This document shows positions 41,921 through 52,593 of a stretch of 64,000 nucleotides of DNA, piece after piece; position 1 is the first letter of the stretch; the number at the start of each line of letters is the position of its first letter. Source of the stretch: Diplonema papillatum. Taxonomy: Eukaryota > Euglenozoa > Diplonemea > Diplonemida > Diplonemidae. The notes beneath the pieces were generated by a model. It had not been told where the DNA came from and ran no database searches. It saw nothing but the letters and a program-made list of their open reading frames with translations. The stretch spans positions 1-64,000 of the forward strand of contig JAPJBO010000474.1 in assembly GCA_030068145.1 (NCBI GenBank), written 5' to 3'. The position numbers and the translations under genes are program-made.

Positions 41921-42064
41921 GTTTCCGCGCCGGGTGGACGCAGCCGGGGACTGCGTTACATTTGGTGGCCCCGGGCGGGGGTGGCAGGAGAGTGAAAGAG
42001 AGAGAGAGAGACAAGTTAGAGTGCAGGGACCATCTCTCCGAGGAGTTTCCGGTCTCCTCGCTTT

Positions 42065-42189
42065 TTTTTTCGTAATAACAATTAATTGTAAACACGAAAG
42101 AGAACGCTGGCAGCGTGTTTGGGAGAAGATTAGCCTACCGATCATATTCACTCACTAACAGGCTAATCCTCCCCCGGCACGTACAAACA
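42065..42189 (+). repeat. dispersed repeat (empty-site copy)
   Basis: Counterpart of 18451-18705 lacking the 106-bp insertion: CGTAATAACAATTAATTG is uninterrupted here. Confidence 0.8.
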
Positions 42190-42253
42190 AAGAATAGGCG
42201 CGATGTTTGTTTGTACGTGCCGGCACGTACAAACAAACATCGCGCCTATTCTT
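42190..42253. repeat. perfect 64-bp palindrome
   Basis: The arms of 32 bp (AAGAATAGGCGCGATG ... GTACGTGCC and its exact complement) meet with no spacer at 42221/42222. GGCACGTACAAACAAA also occurs immediately upstream. Confidence 0.95.
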
Positions 42254-42726
42254 TTTTGTGCTGCTACGGCGGGCGTAAGTCACTCTGGAGGCGCGCTGCA
42301 GGTTGCGGCTCTGCTGCAGTGAGTGGCGGCGCCGGAGTTGGCGCTGCAGCGGGTGCTCTGGAGTTGCGGCGCCGGCGGAAGAGTGCGCCGGTGGTGCCGC
42401 AGCACGTCGCCGCAGCGGCGCCGCGCGATAGATCGTTAGGGTCTGTGCCGGCCGCGTTTGCGTCGGAGCCCGGTTGCGGCCCTGGGCAGGAGTCCGTCCA
42501 CTAAGAGGACTGCAGCACGTGGTGTAGACACTACTAAGTTAGGGAGAGCAGCGCACGAGAGTCACCTGGCAACAACGCGCCTACCTGATACCCTTGCTCC
42601 TGAGCACAACACCTCCATCTCCATTCTTCTCCGCGCCGGGAAGCTCCCGCACCGGCCCAGAGCTCAACCTTTTTACAAAGGGAGCCGAGGGCCAGAACAG
42701 GAACTTTGACGCGAAAAAAAATGGCG
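42254..42726. other. GC-rich intergenic stretch
   Basis: 42280-42480 is very GC-rich with short Ala/Gly/Arg-rich frames and no recognisable domain. I do not call a gene. Confidence 0.35.
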
Positions 42727-42858
42727 AGGGGGTGAGGGCCTGAGAGGGGGTGAGGGCCTGAGAGGGGGTGAGGGCCTGAGAGGGGGTGAGGGCCTGAGAG
42801 GGGGTGAGGGCCTGAGAGGGGGTGAGGGCCTGAGAGGGGGTGAGGGCCTGAGAGGGGG
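42727..42858 (+). repeat. 18-bp minisatellite
   Basis: About seven exact copies of GAGGGGGTGAGGGCCTGA. Open in several frames because 18 is a multiple of three. Confidence 0.95.
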
Positions 42859-43561
42859 CATTTTAGCGGGCGAGGGGTCACCTCGCGACGAAATCTCAAG
42901 CTTGTCTCCCTTGATTCTCGGGCGGGACCCTACCTCCCCGGACGCCTATCCCTCTCCTGTGTCATCATCCCGAGTGCTCAAGCCGAAGCGAACATCTCAG
43001 GGAATCATACGACGTGGAGAGTGGGAGCGGGTCTGCGGGGGATCGAACTGCCTAGCCGTCTGCTAGGGTGCTCGGCTGCCGGCCATCCGGTGGCCGCGCT
43101 CCTGCTGCCCCGTTGCCGCTTTTTCGCCGTCTTGGTCGCGGGTTTGCTTGTTGTCGCTGCTGCTGTACCCGCCCTTGCTGTTGCCCGTTTCTCAGGGTTG
43201 AACTGCCTTAGTTATACATTCAGGAAAGTACATCGCCGCAAGGGTGGGAGCTGTCTGGAAGCGCCCGGCTGATTCGATGGCCACGTTGTGGTTTCCCACG
43301 CATTCCCAACGGTCCGACAGCCCACTCTGGTCCCCCGTGTAATTGAGACACCTATTTTTTTTTTTTGTCATTGGCCCAAAAGTGTCCCAATTTCAAGCGC
43401 TCATGTATTTCCTTTGCAACGGAAAAAAAGACGAGAGACAGCGAAGCAAAGGAAGCAAAGGGAGGAGAAATAGTTGATTGCACACCGTGTGCTGCTTCGC
43501 GTGTGTGCTGTACCACCCGCACACTTACCACCTGACACAAAACCACGTGGGGGTACGCCTT

Positions 43562-44041
43562 CTACCCCCCGTCGTCCTTCTTCTGTGGTTGACACAGAGT
43601 CACCAACGGGAAGACCCGCGGTTGACCCGTCCGGCCTTCTCCGCCTCTCGGCTCGCTTCGCCGTCCCACTTCAATGGGAACCGGGCGAGGCCACGAGGGG
43701 GGGGCGGCCGCGCCCGCTGGCGAGGCGGCGGCTGCTGCGTCCGCTGGCTGTAGCGACATTTGGTCTGGATTCTGGGTTAAGGCTGCACTGGAGTCGTTAG
43801 TGACTGTCTTGGTGAGAATTTTCTCGGCTATTAAATCAACCTGAACATGTTCTGCTTCTTCAAGCTGAAGAATACGGGACAGATATAATGGGCTGATCTC
43901 ATTCGGGACAGTGGCATCGCGGCAAAAGGAGAAGTAGTGGCGGATTGCGAATTGTTCGTGAGAAGTTAATGTTTTTATGTTTTGGAGGTCGCATCCTTTG
44001 AATTCTTGTTCTAGCTCTTCTTTGTGCAAAGAGAATGCATC
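43562..44041 (-). CDS. doubtful ORF of unknown function
   Basis: A minus-strand frame opens after TGA at 44042-44044 without an ATG (possible TTG at 44029). The first 75 residues (FKGCDLQNIKTL, FAIRHYFSFCRDATVPNE, LYLSRILQLEEAEHVQVD) look protein-like. The remainder is Ala/Pro low complexity and ends in GC-rich DNA. No family recognised. It may be a piece of an old coding region. Confidence 0.2.
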   Translation of the reverse strand, partial: DAFSLHKEELEQEFKGCDLQNIKTLTSHEQFAIRHYFSFCRDATVPNEISPLYLSRILQLEEAEHVQVDLIAEKILTKTVTNDSSAALTQNPDQMSLQPADAAAAASPAGAAAPPSWPRPVPIEVGRRSEPRGGEGRTGQPRVFPLVTLCQPQKKDDGG

Positions 44042-44171
44042 TCAACTTCATCCGTTGATTGATGCCTCACTGTGCCGCCGGGTAACCTGCACACAGAAGC
44101 GCATTTAATTCATATCTGAACCTTTTTTTTTACTGCTCATTGATGACTTGCATTTTGCCCGCATTTCTTAA

Positions 44172-44753
44172 ACAACAAACCCAGTACAAATAGTACAACA
44201 CGAAGCGGCGAACCGTACCGCTATACGCGCCGACCACTCTATCACGCTTCCAGGACAAAACACACCACTCGTTCTCAGAGCCGTAGCAGTACACTCCGGT
44301 TACAACAACGCAGGGCACTACGTCATCCACGCCCTCAACGACATCGACGCTAACCAACGATGGACTCGCTTCGACGGACTACAGACGTACTCCACTACGA
44401 CGCAAAACTACGCCGACGACGAAGTTTACCTCTGCGTCCACGAGCTCAAAGACTACCCACAGACGGATGTCACGTCACCCGTTGACGCATCATACCACTA
44501 TGAACCCCCAAAGCCTGCCACGCCCAAAACCACAACACAAGAGCCGGTCTCGACTCAAAGCATACTTAGAGCCATGCGCGGAGACGAGACATCTACCGAC
44601 ACACCCACCCAACGACACGACAGCACACCCCCCCACACGAACACCCACAACGTTACAGACCTCCAGTACCACCGCGGAAACAGAGACGCAGTGAAGACGA
44701 CTTACTTAGATGTCCCCACTGCCACACACGCACAACAACCACCGGCAAACTGA
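44172..44753 (+). pseudogene. USP-like cysteine peptidase, C-terminal half (retroelement remnant)
   Basis: The frame opens after TAA at 44169 and ends at TGA 44751-44753, with no early ATG. Residues around LVLRAVAVHSGYNNAGHYV.H fit the His box of ubiquitin-specific proteases (AVxxHxG...GHY), with the catalytic His in GHY at 44313-44321. They are followed by QRWTRFDGLQ, where USPs have W-x-x-FDD, and EVYLCVHEL as the last strand. The Cys box is absent, so this is half a domain. A Thr/Pro-rich linker follows, then (shifted in frame) zinc fingers like those of LINE ORF1 proteins. The family call rests on motif spacing alone. Confidence 0.5.
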
Positions 44754-44812
44754 AGGGAAAACAAGGATTACGGACGCACCTACGTTACTGCAAGAAGAAC
44801 CCACCTAGAACT
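44707..44812 (+). pseudogene. zinc-finger remnant interrupted by a TA-site element
   Basis: In a frame different from the peptidase piece: RCPHCHTRTTTGKLKGKQG then LRTHLRYCKKN (C-x2-C-x18-H-x3-C type). At 44812-44813 the coding remnant is cut by the element at 44814. It resumes at 46624 with a second finger (RCPYCNSDGRTVGKPLFKS) that then carries a deletion near 46737. The copy at 48272-48508 is uninterrupted. Confidence 0.65.
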
Positions 44813-44813
44813 A

Positions 44814-46623
44814 CCGTATGCGGGTTTAATATGAAACGTGTTTAGTACGAAACGGTTTTAATACAAAACGTGTTAATTAAGAAACACCCCGAACCTGAAG
44901 CTATGAAACATTAACACGTTTCGTATTAAAAACTGCACTTCCATGGGGGTTTTGAGGGGTTTCGTACTTGGAGTAAACTGGGGCTCGACAGTAAAAAAAG
45001 GACGGAAAAATTGACCGAAAAATTGAACCCGTCAAAAAAGAAATTTGCACCGATATCTTCGCCCGTGTCAGCCCTTCACCCCATGCGAAGCAGTTTCGAC
45101 AATTCCCCCAAAATGCGAGAAAACCCCGGTATTTCAAGCGAACTTTAACTCTAAAACCTTTGCACATTCTTTTGGGTCTATTTTTTGCGGATCTCTTCAT
45201 CGGAGCTGATCACGAGCAAAAAATCGCCGAAAAAGGTCTGCTACGTGGACCAGCAAAAAAATGTCACCACTCGGGGGATTGATTCCCGTCCTTCTCGATG
45301 CACACCCGGTGGTTTCCGCGCCGGGGCCCTGTCTCTTACAAAAACCCACAAACCACGCACATTTTTGTAATCCCCGGGTCTAATTTTCACGGATCTCTTC
45401 ATCGGAGCTGATTGCGAGCGTAAATTCGTCGAAAAGATCTGCTACGTGGACAGGCGGGAAAGCCACCATTCAGGGGATCGATTCCCAGTTTCGTGGTGAC
45501 CGGGTTGAGCGACGCAAATTTACTGGAAGAGAAAGTTTCCGATCCAACAGGAGATGAAGCCGACCAAGGTTTCGTTGAAGACAGCCCCCAGGCAGTAATG
45601 GCGGTGGCTCTCAGCTCTTGGGAGCTGGTTCTTATGGCTCTTTGGGAGCTGGGAAGAGCCAGCGGGAGCTGGGTTTCTGGTGAAAATTTTGCTCGTGCGT
45701 GCAGCAGACCTTTTTTGACGATTTTTAGCTCGCGATAAGCTCCGATGAAGAGAACCGTGAAGAATGGATCCGGGGACCAAGAAGTATGTGCGTGGTTCGC
45801 GGGTCTTTACAAGATGCAGGGCACCGGACATGGAAACCACCAGGTTTGTGACGGGAAGGACGGGAATCGATCCCCTGGGTGGTGCAGTTTTTTTCGCCGT
45901 CCACGGAGCAGACGTTTTCAACGACTCTTTGCTCGCGATCAGCTCCGATGAAGAGAACCGCGAAAATTAGACCTGGGGTTCAGAAAGTACGTGCGTGGTT
46001 CGCGGGTCTTTATGCTATGCTGGGCACCGGGCGTCGCCCGGAATTTTGAGATGGCTTTTTATTGTGCCCTGCTGGCTCCTGCTGGCTCTTTCCAGCTCCC
46101 GAGCTGGCTCCCAAGAGCCGGGAGCTGGCTCCAGCTCCGAGAGCCACCGCCAACACTGCCCCAGGCCACCGGTTGCGGGGACAACTTTCTCGCCGAACTC
46201 CTTCGCACTTTCAACGAGTGTCTCGTACTGAGTGAATGCGCAGATCCTGTCATCATTGACGCGTGCCCGCCTAAGGAACACCTTCGTGAACACGATTGGA
46301 GCTGCGGTTACCATTCCTTGTTTGCGGCGCTGCAGTTCATAGACTGCATCCCAGAGCCCGCCCACGCCTGTCGTCTTCATGCACAAGTGCCAGAACGCTC
46401 TTGTCGCTAATACTCTGACCGCGATACGTTTTTCCTGCTCAAAGGCTCGATAAAACCAAGATTTTCGGGAACAAAAAATGGGGGATCATCATGGGGTTTC
46501 AACAAATTTCACTAAGTACGTCAGACCCCATGTTTTTAGTACGAAACGTGTTAATTAAGAAACACTTTGGCCAAAAAAGTAGCTAAGAAACATTTACACG
46601 TTTCGTATTAAACCCGCATACGG
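44814..46623. mobile_element. 1.81-kb inverted-repeat element at a TA site
   Basis: The ends are CCGTATGCGGGTTTAATA(Y)GAAACGTGT in inverse orientation, flanked by TA at 44812-44813 and 46624-46625. The paralogous empty site at 48327-48333 reads GAACTAAGTC. Next to each end is a second inverted module with TTAGTACGAAACG and GTTAATTAAGAAACAC. The interior contains about 200-bp blocks (CTCTTCATCGGAGCTGATC ... CCACGCACAT) present directly on the left and inverted on the right, giving a large foldback. No transposase ORF, so it is non-autonomous. Confidence 0.9.
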
Positions 46624-46810
46624 TAAGTCACCAGCAGAAACAACGCTGCGAAGCACCACCCAGAAACGAGAGAGATGTCCCTACTGCAACAGTGACGGAC
46701 GAACCGTGGGGAAACCACTCTTCAAAAGTCTACGTCAGGTGCAAAAAGAAGCACCGTAAACGACGCACAGCAACGATGACTACATCAGACGAATAACCTC
46801 ACTAACCACG
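46624..46810 (+). pseudogene. zinc-finger remnant, right part
   Basis: Continuation of 44707-44812 after the insertion. It aligns with 48330-48530, but CTACGTCAGGTGCAAAAAG here lacks the 16 bp present there (ACACCATAAGCCCTGG region), removing the His-Cys half of the finger. Confidence 0.6.
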
Positions 46811-47089
46811 GGTACCCAGTGTGCCCAGAGTACCTAAACTGTGGCGAGCAACGAACAGTTTTACCTTGCAAATATACTCAAAAAAAAAACCTTATATCGT
46901 AGTTACGAAAGATTCTTCAAGATATGTAGAATTGAGCGGCCGGAAAAAATCTTCTTCTTTTCACTTTCGAAAATGAAAAGACTTTTCTTTTGTAAAGTTT
47001 TGCCGATTCTTTGGTGACTGCATAGCTGACACTGCCCTCGTAAAGTGCACCTCGAAGGTGACCGAAGACCAGCTGACAAACTACACATG

Positions 47090-47662
47090 TCAACGTTGCT
47101 TCAGATAACTTTGCTTACTGGAAAAGACTTCGGTACGGAGCGGCCCGCAATAGAGGGAAATGCTCTGCTCTACACGGCAATCGAAGCGCGTCGTGCCGTG
47201 GCGTATGGCGCAGATCTGCTGGTACAGCTTGGCCGGATTGCTGTCTACCGCCGTCGGTAGGCGAGGAGCTGCGAAAGCTGGAACAGAGCCTGGATCCCCT
47301 TTTCCTTCTTCTTTTTCTTCGTTCAAGATCTTCTTCACTGATCCTGCTGCTTGATTTCATGCCGAATCAACGGTCAACCAGCCTGTCGTCCCAGGGTACG
47401 GTTTGCCAGAAGTCCAACCTCTCGCACAACCTGCTCCAGAGCCTTCTTTCCCGCACGCTTCTTAGTTCCATGCCAAAACTCGTAAATATGCGCCTGAGCT
47501 TATTCGGGTCGCCGGCAGGCTTGTCTTCGTCTTCGTAGTCACTTGGCGCGTCGTAAGTCCGGTCCGGGTATCGAACTCGCTCTCTTCGTCCTCTTCTGCA
47601 TCTTCTACCTCACTTGCAGTGGACGTCTCTTCACAAGTGTCGCATCTTGGTCTCTTTGGCAT
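47090..47662 (-). pseudogene. degenerate coding remnant, function unknown
   Basis: Minus strand from ATG at 47660-47662: MPKRPRCDTCEETSTASEVE then an acidic run. Good coding continues in another frame (APSDYEDEDKPAGDPNKLRR, FGMELRSVRERRLWSRLCER, LDFWQTVPWDDRLVDR-stop), so a frameshift lies near 47560. A further frame at 47090-47360 reads VKKILNEEKEEGKGDPGS ... LYQQICAIRHGTTRFDC. No domain recognised. It could be retroelement debris or a decayed host gene. Confidence 0.4.
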
Positions 47663-47879
47663 GCGTGTCTTTCATATTAAACAAGGTGCCTGGCAGGTTT
47701 TATTCTTCTGCAGATGCGTGAATACAGCGACTGGTCACAATGCCCTCCAACTGCGCACAGTAGTCCGCGCGCACAAGCGTGGTCTAGAAAACAGACGGCA
47801 AAATTTACAAAAAAATGTCTTTTTTTTTGTGTAAATTTGTACTCTTCTTCTGAAAGAGAAAAAAGGAACTATGTTATAT

Positions 47880-48010
47880 TACTATTATTAGGGCGGAAAC
47901 AACCCGCACCACGTGAAGTGCCGCAAGTGTCACGACACCCAAGTACTACTCTACGTAAAAACGCGGACAACAGACCGGTACGGGCTACAAGGCAACCCCT
48001 GCTCAACTGA
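47880..48010 (+). repeat. dispersed repeat, partial copy
   Basis: AGGGCGGAAACAACCCGCAC ... GGGCTACAAGGCAACCCC, matching 48605-48740. Confidence 0.7.
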
Positions 48011-48271
48011 CCACCTGGGGTCATTCCCCCTCGCACCGCGCTGTAGGTCAATGAGACCCTGCGCTGCGTGACGTCAGCGGGACGAATCCACGACACATTC
48101 ATCCGCGAGTGACTACACACGCACATCTGGAGCAAGAAGTCTAGGTTGTTCAACAACGTACCGAGAGCTTCGCTGCCAGGAATGTTCATCTCTTCGCTCT
48201 TCCAGGTGTTTTACCCGAAGGGGCGGACCGTAATCTGACACGAGCGCGCCCGTTTTTCACCTTTCTTTTGA

Positions 48272-48508
48272 AAACAAGGATTACGGACGCACCTACGTTA
48301 CTGCAAGAAGAAACCAACCAGAACTAAGTCACAAGCAGAAACAACGCTGCGAAGCACCACCCAGAAACGAGAGAGATGTCCCTACTGCAACAGCGACGGA
48401 CGAACCGTGGGGAAACCACTCTTCAAAAGTCTACGACACCATAAGCCCTGGTGCAAAAAGAAACACTGTAAACAACGCACAGCAACGACGACTCCATCAG
48501 ACGAATAA
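48272..48508 (+). pseudogene. zinc-finger protein remnant, uninterrupted copy
   Basis: Open to TAA 48506-48508: KQGLRTHLRYCKKKPTRTK, then RERCPYCNSDGRTVGKPL, FKSLRHHKPWCKKKH (C-x2-C ... H-x4-C). It begins inside the first finger. It serves as the empty-site reference for the 44814-46623 insertion. Likely the end of ORF1 of the same retroelement family as the USP-like piece. Confidence 0.6.
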
Positions 48509-48529
48509 CCTCACCATCCACGGGTACCC

Positions 48530-48960
48530 AGTGTGCCCAGAGTGCCTTAACTGTGGCGAGCAACGAACAGTTTTACCCTGCAAATCCACCCAAAAAAATC
48601 CTTATTTTAGGACGGAAACAACCCGCACCACGTGAAGCACCGCAAGTGCCGCGAAATCCAAGCACCACACTGCGAGAAAATACATATAACCGCGGACAAC
48701 AGACCGATACGGGCTACAAGGCAACCCCTGCTCAACTTGTAGAACGTGGGGGGCCCAAGACTACACTCCACGAAGGAATGTACTTGGTGTCGGTCACAAA
48801 CAGTCCCGGACATGGCTAGCCATAACCCATAACGAAAGCGTGCACGCAATATACAACCCGTAACCACATAGCCCTTTCTTGCTCTAAGAGAACCCATTCA
48901 TGAACGGTCACACGGAGACCCTGAAACCCCGGAATTTCAAGCGAACTTTAACTCTGAAAA
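48530..48960 (+). repeat. dispersed tail repeat, longest copy
   Basis: Runs from GGGTACCCAGTGTGCCCAG through GAATGTACTTGGTGTCGGTC to the tail CGGAATTTCAAGCGAAC ... CTCTGAAAAA. It is contiguous with the zinc-finger remnant, so the dispersed tail is probably the 3' part of that retroelement. Confidence 0.75.
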
Positions 48961-49644
48961 AGCACCTGCTTCGTAGGAAATACCTGAGGAGGCTGCCAGC
49001 TGCAAAAGATCAAAGAAAAAATCAAAGGAGGTACCACCATCCACCTGGCCCTAGGGCTGGTAGGTGTGTATGGCCAGGTCACCCATCCACTACGGCTGGT
49101 GGTCACCATGAAGACGGGCACTGATATCTGCTGATATCGAGGTCTTCATATGGTTCCACCATCCACTTGGAGGTCGGTATTGAGGTATACAACCACATTC
49201 CAATCCGTAGTACCACGTACACGAGCAGTGCATCCATGCGTAGTAGTACGTGCGGTGGTACCCTATACCGTAGTGTATACGTAGCCGTGCATACGTATGG
49301 TACCACCTAGTGCACAGGTGCCAAGCAGCTGATCCTTCCAACGGAACTGCATACCCTCGGCGCAAAGTGCCGCAAATAAGAAGCACTGCCGCCACGTTAA
49401 GAAAATGTAGAGTCGTGCACAAAGCCCGAACCGGCCACTGTTGGCGAGCGGTTCTGACCTTAATATATCGTTTAGTAAGGCGTACCGGGAAACCTCAAGA
49501 TCACACACCACCCACCACCCTTCGAAGGTCACAGGACCCAAAAAGCAGCGCGTCGGAAAACGCAAAACCGACTGGCGAAAGTGACAAGCTGGCGTTTCTT
49601 CGATTCAGCCGTGACCCATTTGAAGCCATGGTGTCGTGCGTTTT

Positions 49645-50055
<411 letters not shown>

Positions 50056-50579
50056 CAGTGTGCGCGCGATCAGCCGGCTTGCCGGCTGATTACATTTCGA
50101 GCCCTTTTTTTGCGACAACCAATTTCTGCTTCCCTAGAGACAGTATTTGTTACAGCTAAAAAGAACGTTGGCAGCGGTTTAACCAGAACGCGTGCAGGTT
50201 AAATCGCACAAACAAGCTCGTGCTCCGGTGCCTGTTCTTTTTTACCGGCAGACTCGCACAAAAATCAGCCGGTTTTCAACAGTGTAAGCTTTGGCTATGC
50301 CGCCCATGCAGCGGAAAGCTTGATGCACCGGCAAGATGTTGTCGTAAAACCCTTCTGATCGGCAGACCTTCCAAAAATCAGCCGGTTTTCAACAGTGTAG
50401 GCTTTGGCTATGCCGCCCATGGAGCGGAATCAGCTTGAAGCACCGGCAAGATGTTGTCGTAAAACCCTTCTGATCGGCAGACCTTCCAAAAATCAGCCGG
50501 CTGATTATCAGCCGGTCAGTTTTTCAAGAATCTTTTTCCCGGCTGAAATCAGCCGTTTTTTTCCTTCGCGCAAACACTG
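50056..50579. mobile_element. hAT-like element with CAGCCGG palindromes
   Basis: The ends CAGTGTGCGCGCGA and (inverse) CAGTGTTTGCGCGAAGG match 17104-17311. The first ATCAGCCGGCTTGCCGGCTG is a strong hairpin. A block of about 120 bp (AAAATCAGCCGGTTTTCAAC ... CCTTCTGATCGGCAGACC) is directly duplicated inside. The flanks are ACCACACG and CACACACG, compatible with an 8-bp duplication in CA-rich DNA. Confidence 0.6.
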
Positions 50580-50587
50580 CACACACG

Positions 50588-51320
50588 CACCTTAAGCGAA
50601 CGCTGAGGTGCGCGAAACACGATGCACCCCGCTGCGCATCGTGCAAGAGAAAACGGCTGCTCCCGGAAAGATGCTGTGACCAGCAACATGTAAACCACGA
50701 GGCAAAACGCCCGTGCCAGACAAAGCTCCGCACAATGGGCAATCATCACGAGCGGGCGGCAGGAGCCTCGGCAGTAACCTAAAAAGGGCGGAGAAATGGC
50801 CTATTCCGCGCAGGGATTACCCTAGCAACTGAGATCTAACACACACACCTCCAGGGAGCTTAATCTCGTATCCTCTCGCACCCCAAACACAAAAGAATCG
50901 AGCCTGCAAAACTCCAAGAGCAACGGCATAGCCAAGCGGCAGCTCAGGTCACTCGCGCCTTTGCATCCACCGACGGGTCACGCACTCGGTAGCGTCGCAG
51001 TCGGTCACTGCTGCCGTGCGTCCTGTTTGCGCGGGCGGGGCGACGTGGAGCTTGTGCCGCCAGAGACCCGACTCAACTCTCAGCTTCGGCCACCAAACGG
51101 GGAAAGAAGGCGTCGCCGCTGTCCGAGCGGTGGTGTTTCGGCCGAGCTTTTTCAGCCTTGCGGCCCTCGATTGGCAGCAAAAAGGGGCAGAGGGGAGTCG
51201 AACAAAAACTTGCCGAGCACAGGATCCTGCAGACGACAACCTTCTTTTCTCTTCAGCGCTGGAACCAGCGGTACTGACGTGTCGACTGAATAGTCGATCC
51301 AATCGAAGCTGTTTTCCGCA
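50588..51320. other. intergenic, no gene seen
   Basis: Short GC-rich frames only. No family match recognised. Confidence 0.35.
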
Positions 51321-51329
51321 GAGGCCAAC

Positions 51330-52500
51330 CTACCGGGCTCGCTCAGCGCATCGAACCGGCAGCTGCGTCGAGTCCTCGCCTGTTGCCGGGACTGTTGTAC
51401 TTGCGGTTCTTGGTTGGCACGAGAGACCGGTTCAAGCGAACCTGTTTAGTCTCGAAAAGTGAACGCCAACTGCAACAAGGTGCTTCCAACCCGGTAGGTG
51501 GACCCAACCTACCGGGTTGCTCAACAACGCATCGAACCGACAAAAAACGTTGCACGCTGCTGTCGGGACTACTACGTTGCGTAGTTCGACGTGCGGTTTT
51601 TAATTTTCACGCGCGCCCGGCTCAAGCTGTTCTCGCGGCCGCCAATCAACCACGTCGGGTGCATAGAGCCAACCTGTCATAGCGGCCAACCTACTGACCG
51701 AGAAAGGCGTTGAGCACCTGACGCTGTTGTCGGGGTTGCTGCATTGGGTTGGTCTGCTCCCTGCGGTTCCTGGTAAGAAGGTGGGTTCACAGAGACCACC
51801 CGCCGGAGCGCATCGAACCGGAACAAGCGGTGCACGCCTCACGCTGCTGTGTCGGGAGTCGCTGCATTGCGTGCAGGTCTTCTCTGCGGTTCTCGGTTGG
51901 CACGCGAGGCGGTCCAAGTGAAGCTGCTGTAAGAAGCTGGGTTCACAGAGACCACCCGCCGGAATTTTCTCAGCGCATCGAACCTGAATAAGCGTTGCAC
52001 GCCTCACGCTGCTGTGTCGGGGGTCTCTGCATTGTGTGTAGGTCTTCCTGCGGTTCTTGGTTGGCACGCGAGGCGGTCCAAGTGAAGCTGTTGTAAGAAG
52101 GTCGGTTCACAGATCCCACCCGCCAGAACTTTCTCAGCGCACCGAACCGACAAAAGCGTCGAGGTCCTCACGCTGCTGCCGGGGCTCCTGCGTTGTGTTA
52201 TTCTACCTGCGGTTCTTGGGTTGTGTACGAGAGGCGAATTCAAAAAGCAAAAGAGTTGTTCTAACGGCACGCGGACCGCCATAGGCGTTGTTGGACTCAC
52301 GCTGCTGCCGGGGCTCCTGCGTTGTGTTATTCTACCTGCGGTTCTTGGGTTGTGTACGAGAGGCGAATTCAAAAAGCAAAAGAGTTGTTCTAACGGCACG
52401 CGGACCGCCATAGGCGTTGTTGGACTCACGCTGCTGCCTATCTGCGGGGTTTCATTTGGCACGAGGGAGTCGGGTCAAGGGGAGTTGTTCTCTTGAAGCG
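51330..52500 (+). repeat. tandem array upstream of membrane-protein gene
   Basis: About eight degenerate units of 110-180 bp with TGCGGTTCTTGGTTGGCACG, GGTTCACAGAGACCACCCGC, CAGCGCATCGAACCG and CACGCTGCTG.CGGG. Two units (52171-52286, 52295-52410) are practically identical. The last, diverged unit (52435-52500) leads into the gene's 5' flank, so the promoter or 5' UTR may be part of the array. Confidence 0.85.
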
Positions 52501-52593
52501 CGGTATCGCTCCGCGCTGCTTTGTCGGAGAGTAGTAGAGAGCTGTGCCTGCCACGTCCTGTCTTCTCTCGTTTTCGGCGTGAGGGAAAAGACG

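Noticed and set aside
45240-45880. GGGATCGATTCCC-type words resembling a tRNA T-arm / B box
   Set aside because: The words are palindromic and recur in inverted blocks; no anticodon arm, A box or acceptor stem can be drawn around them.
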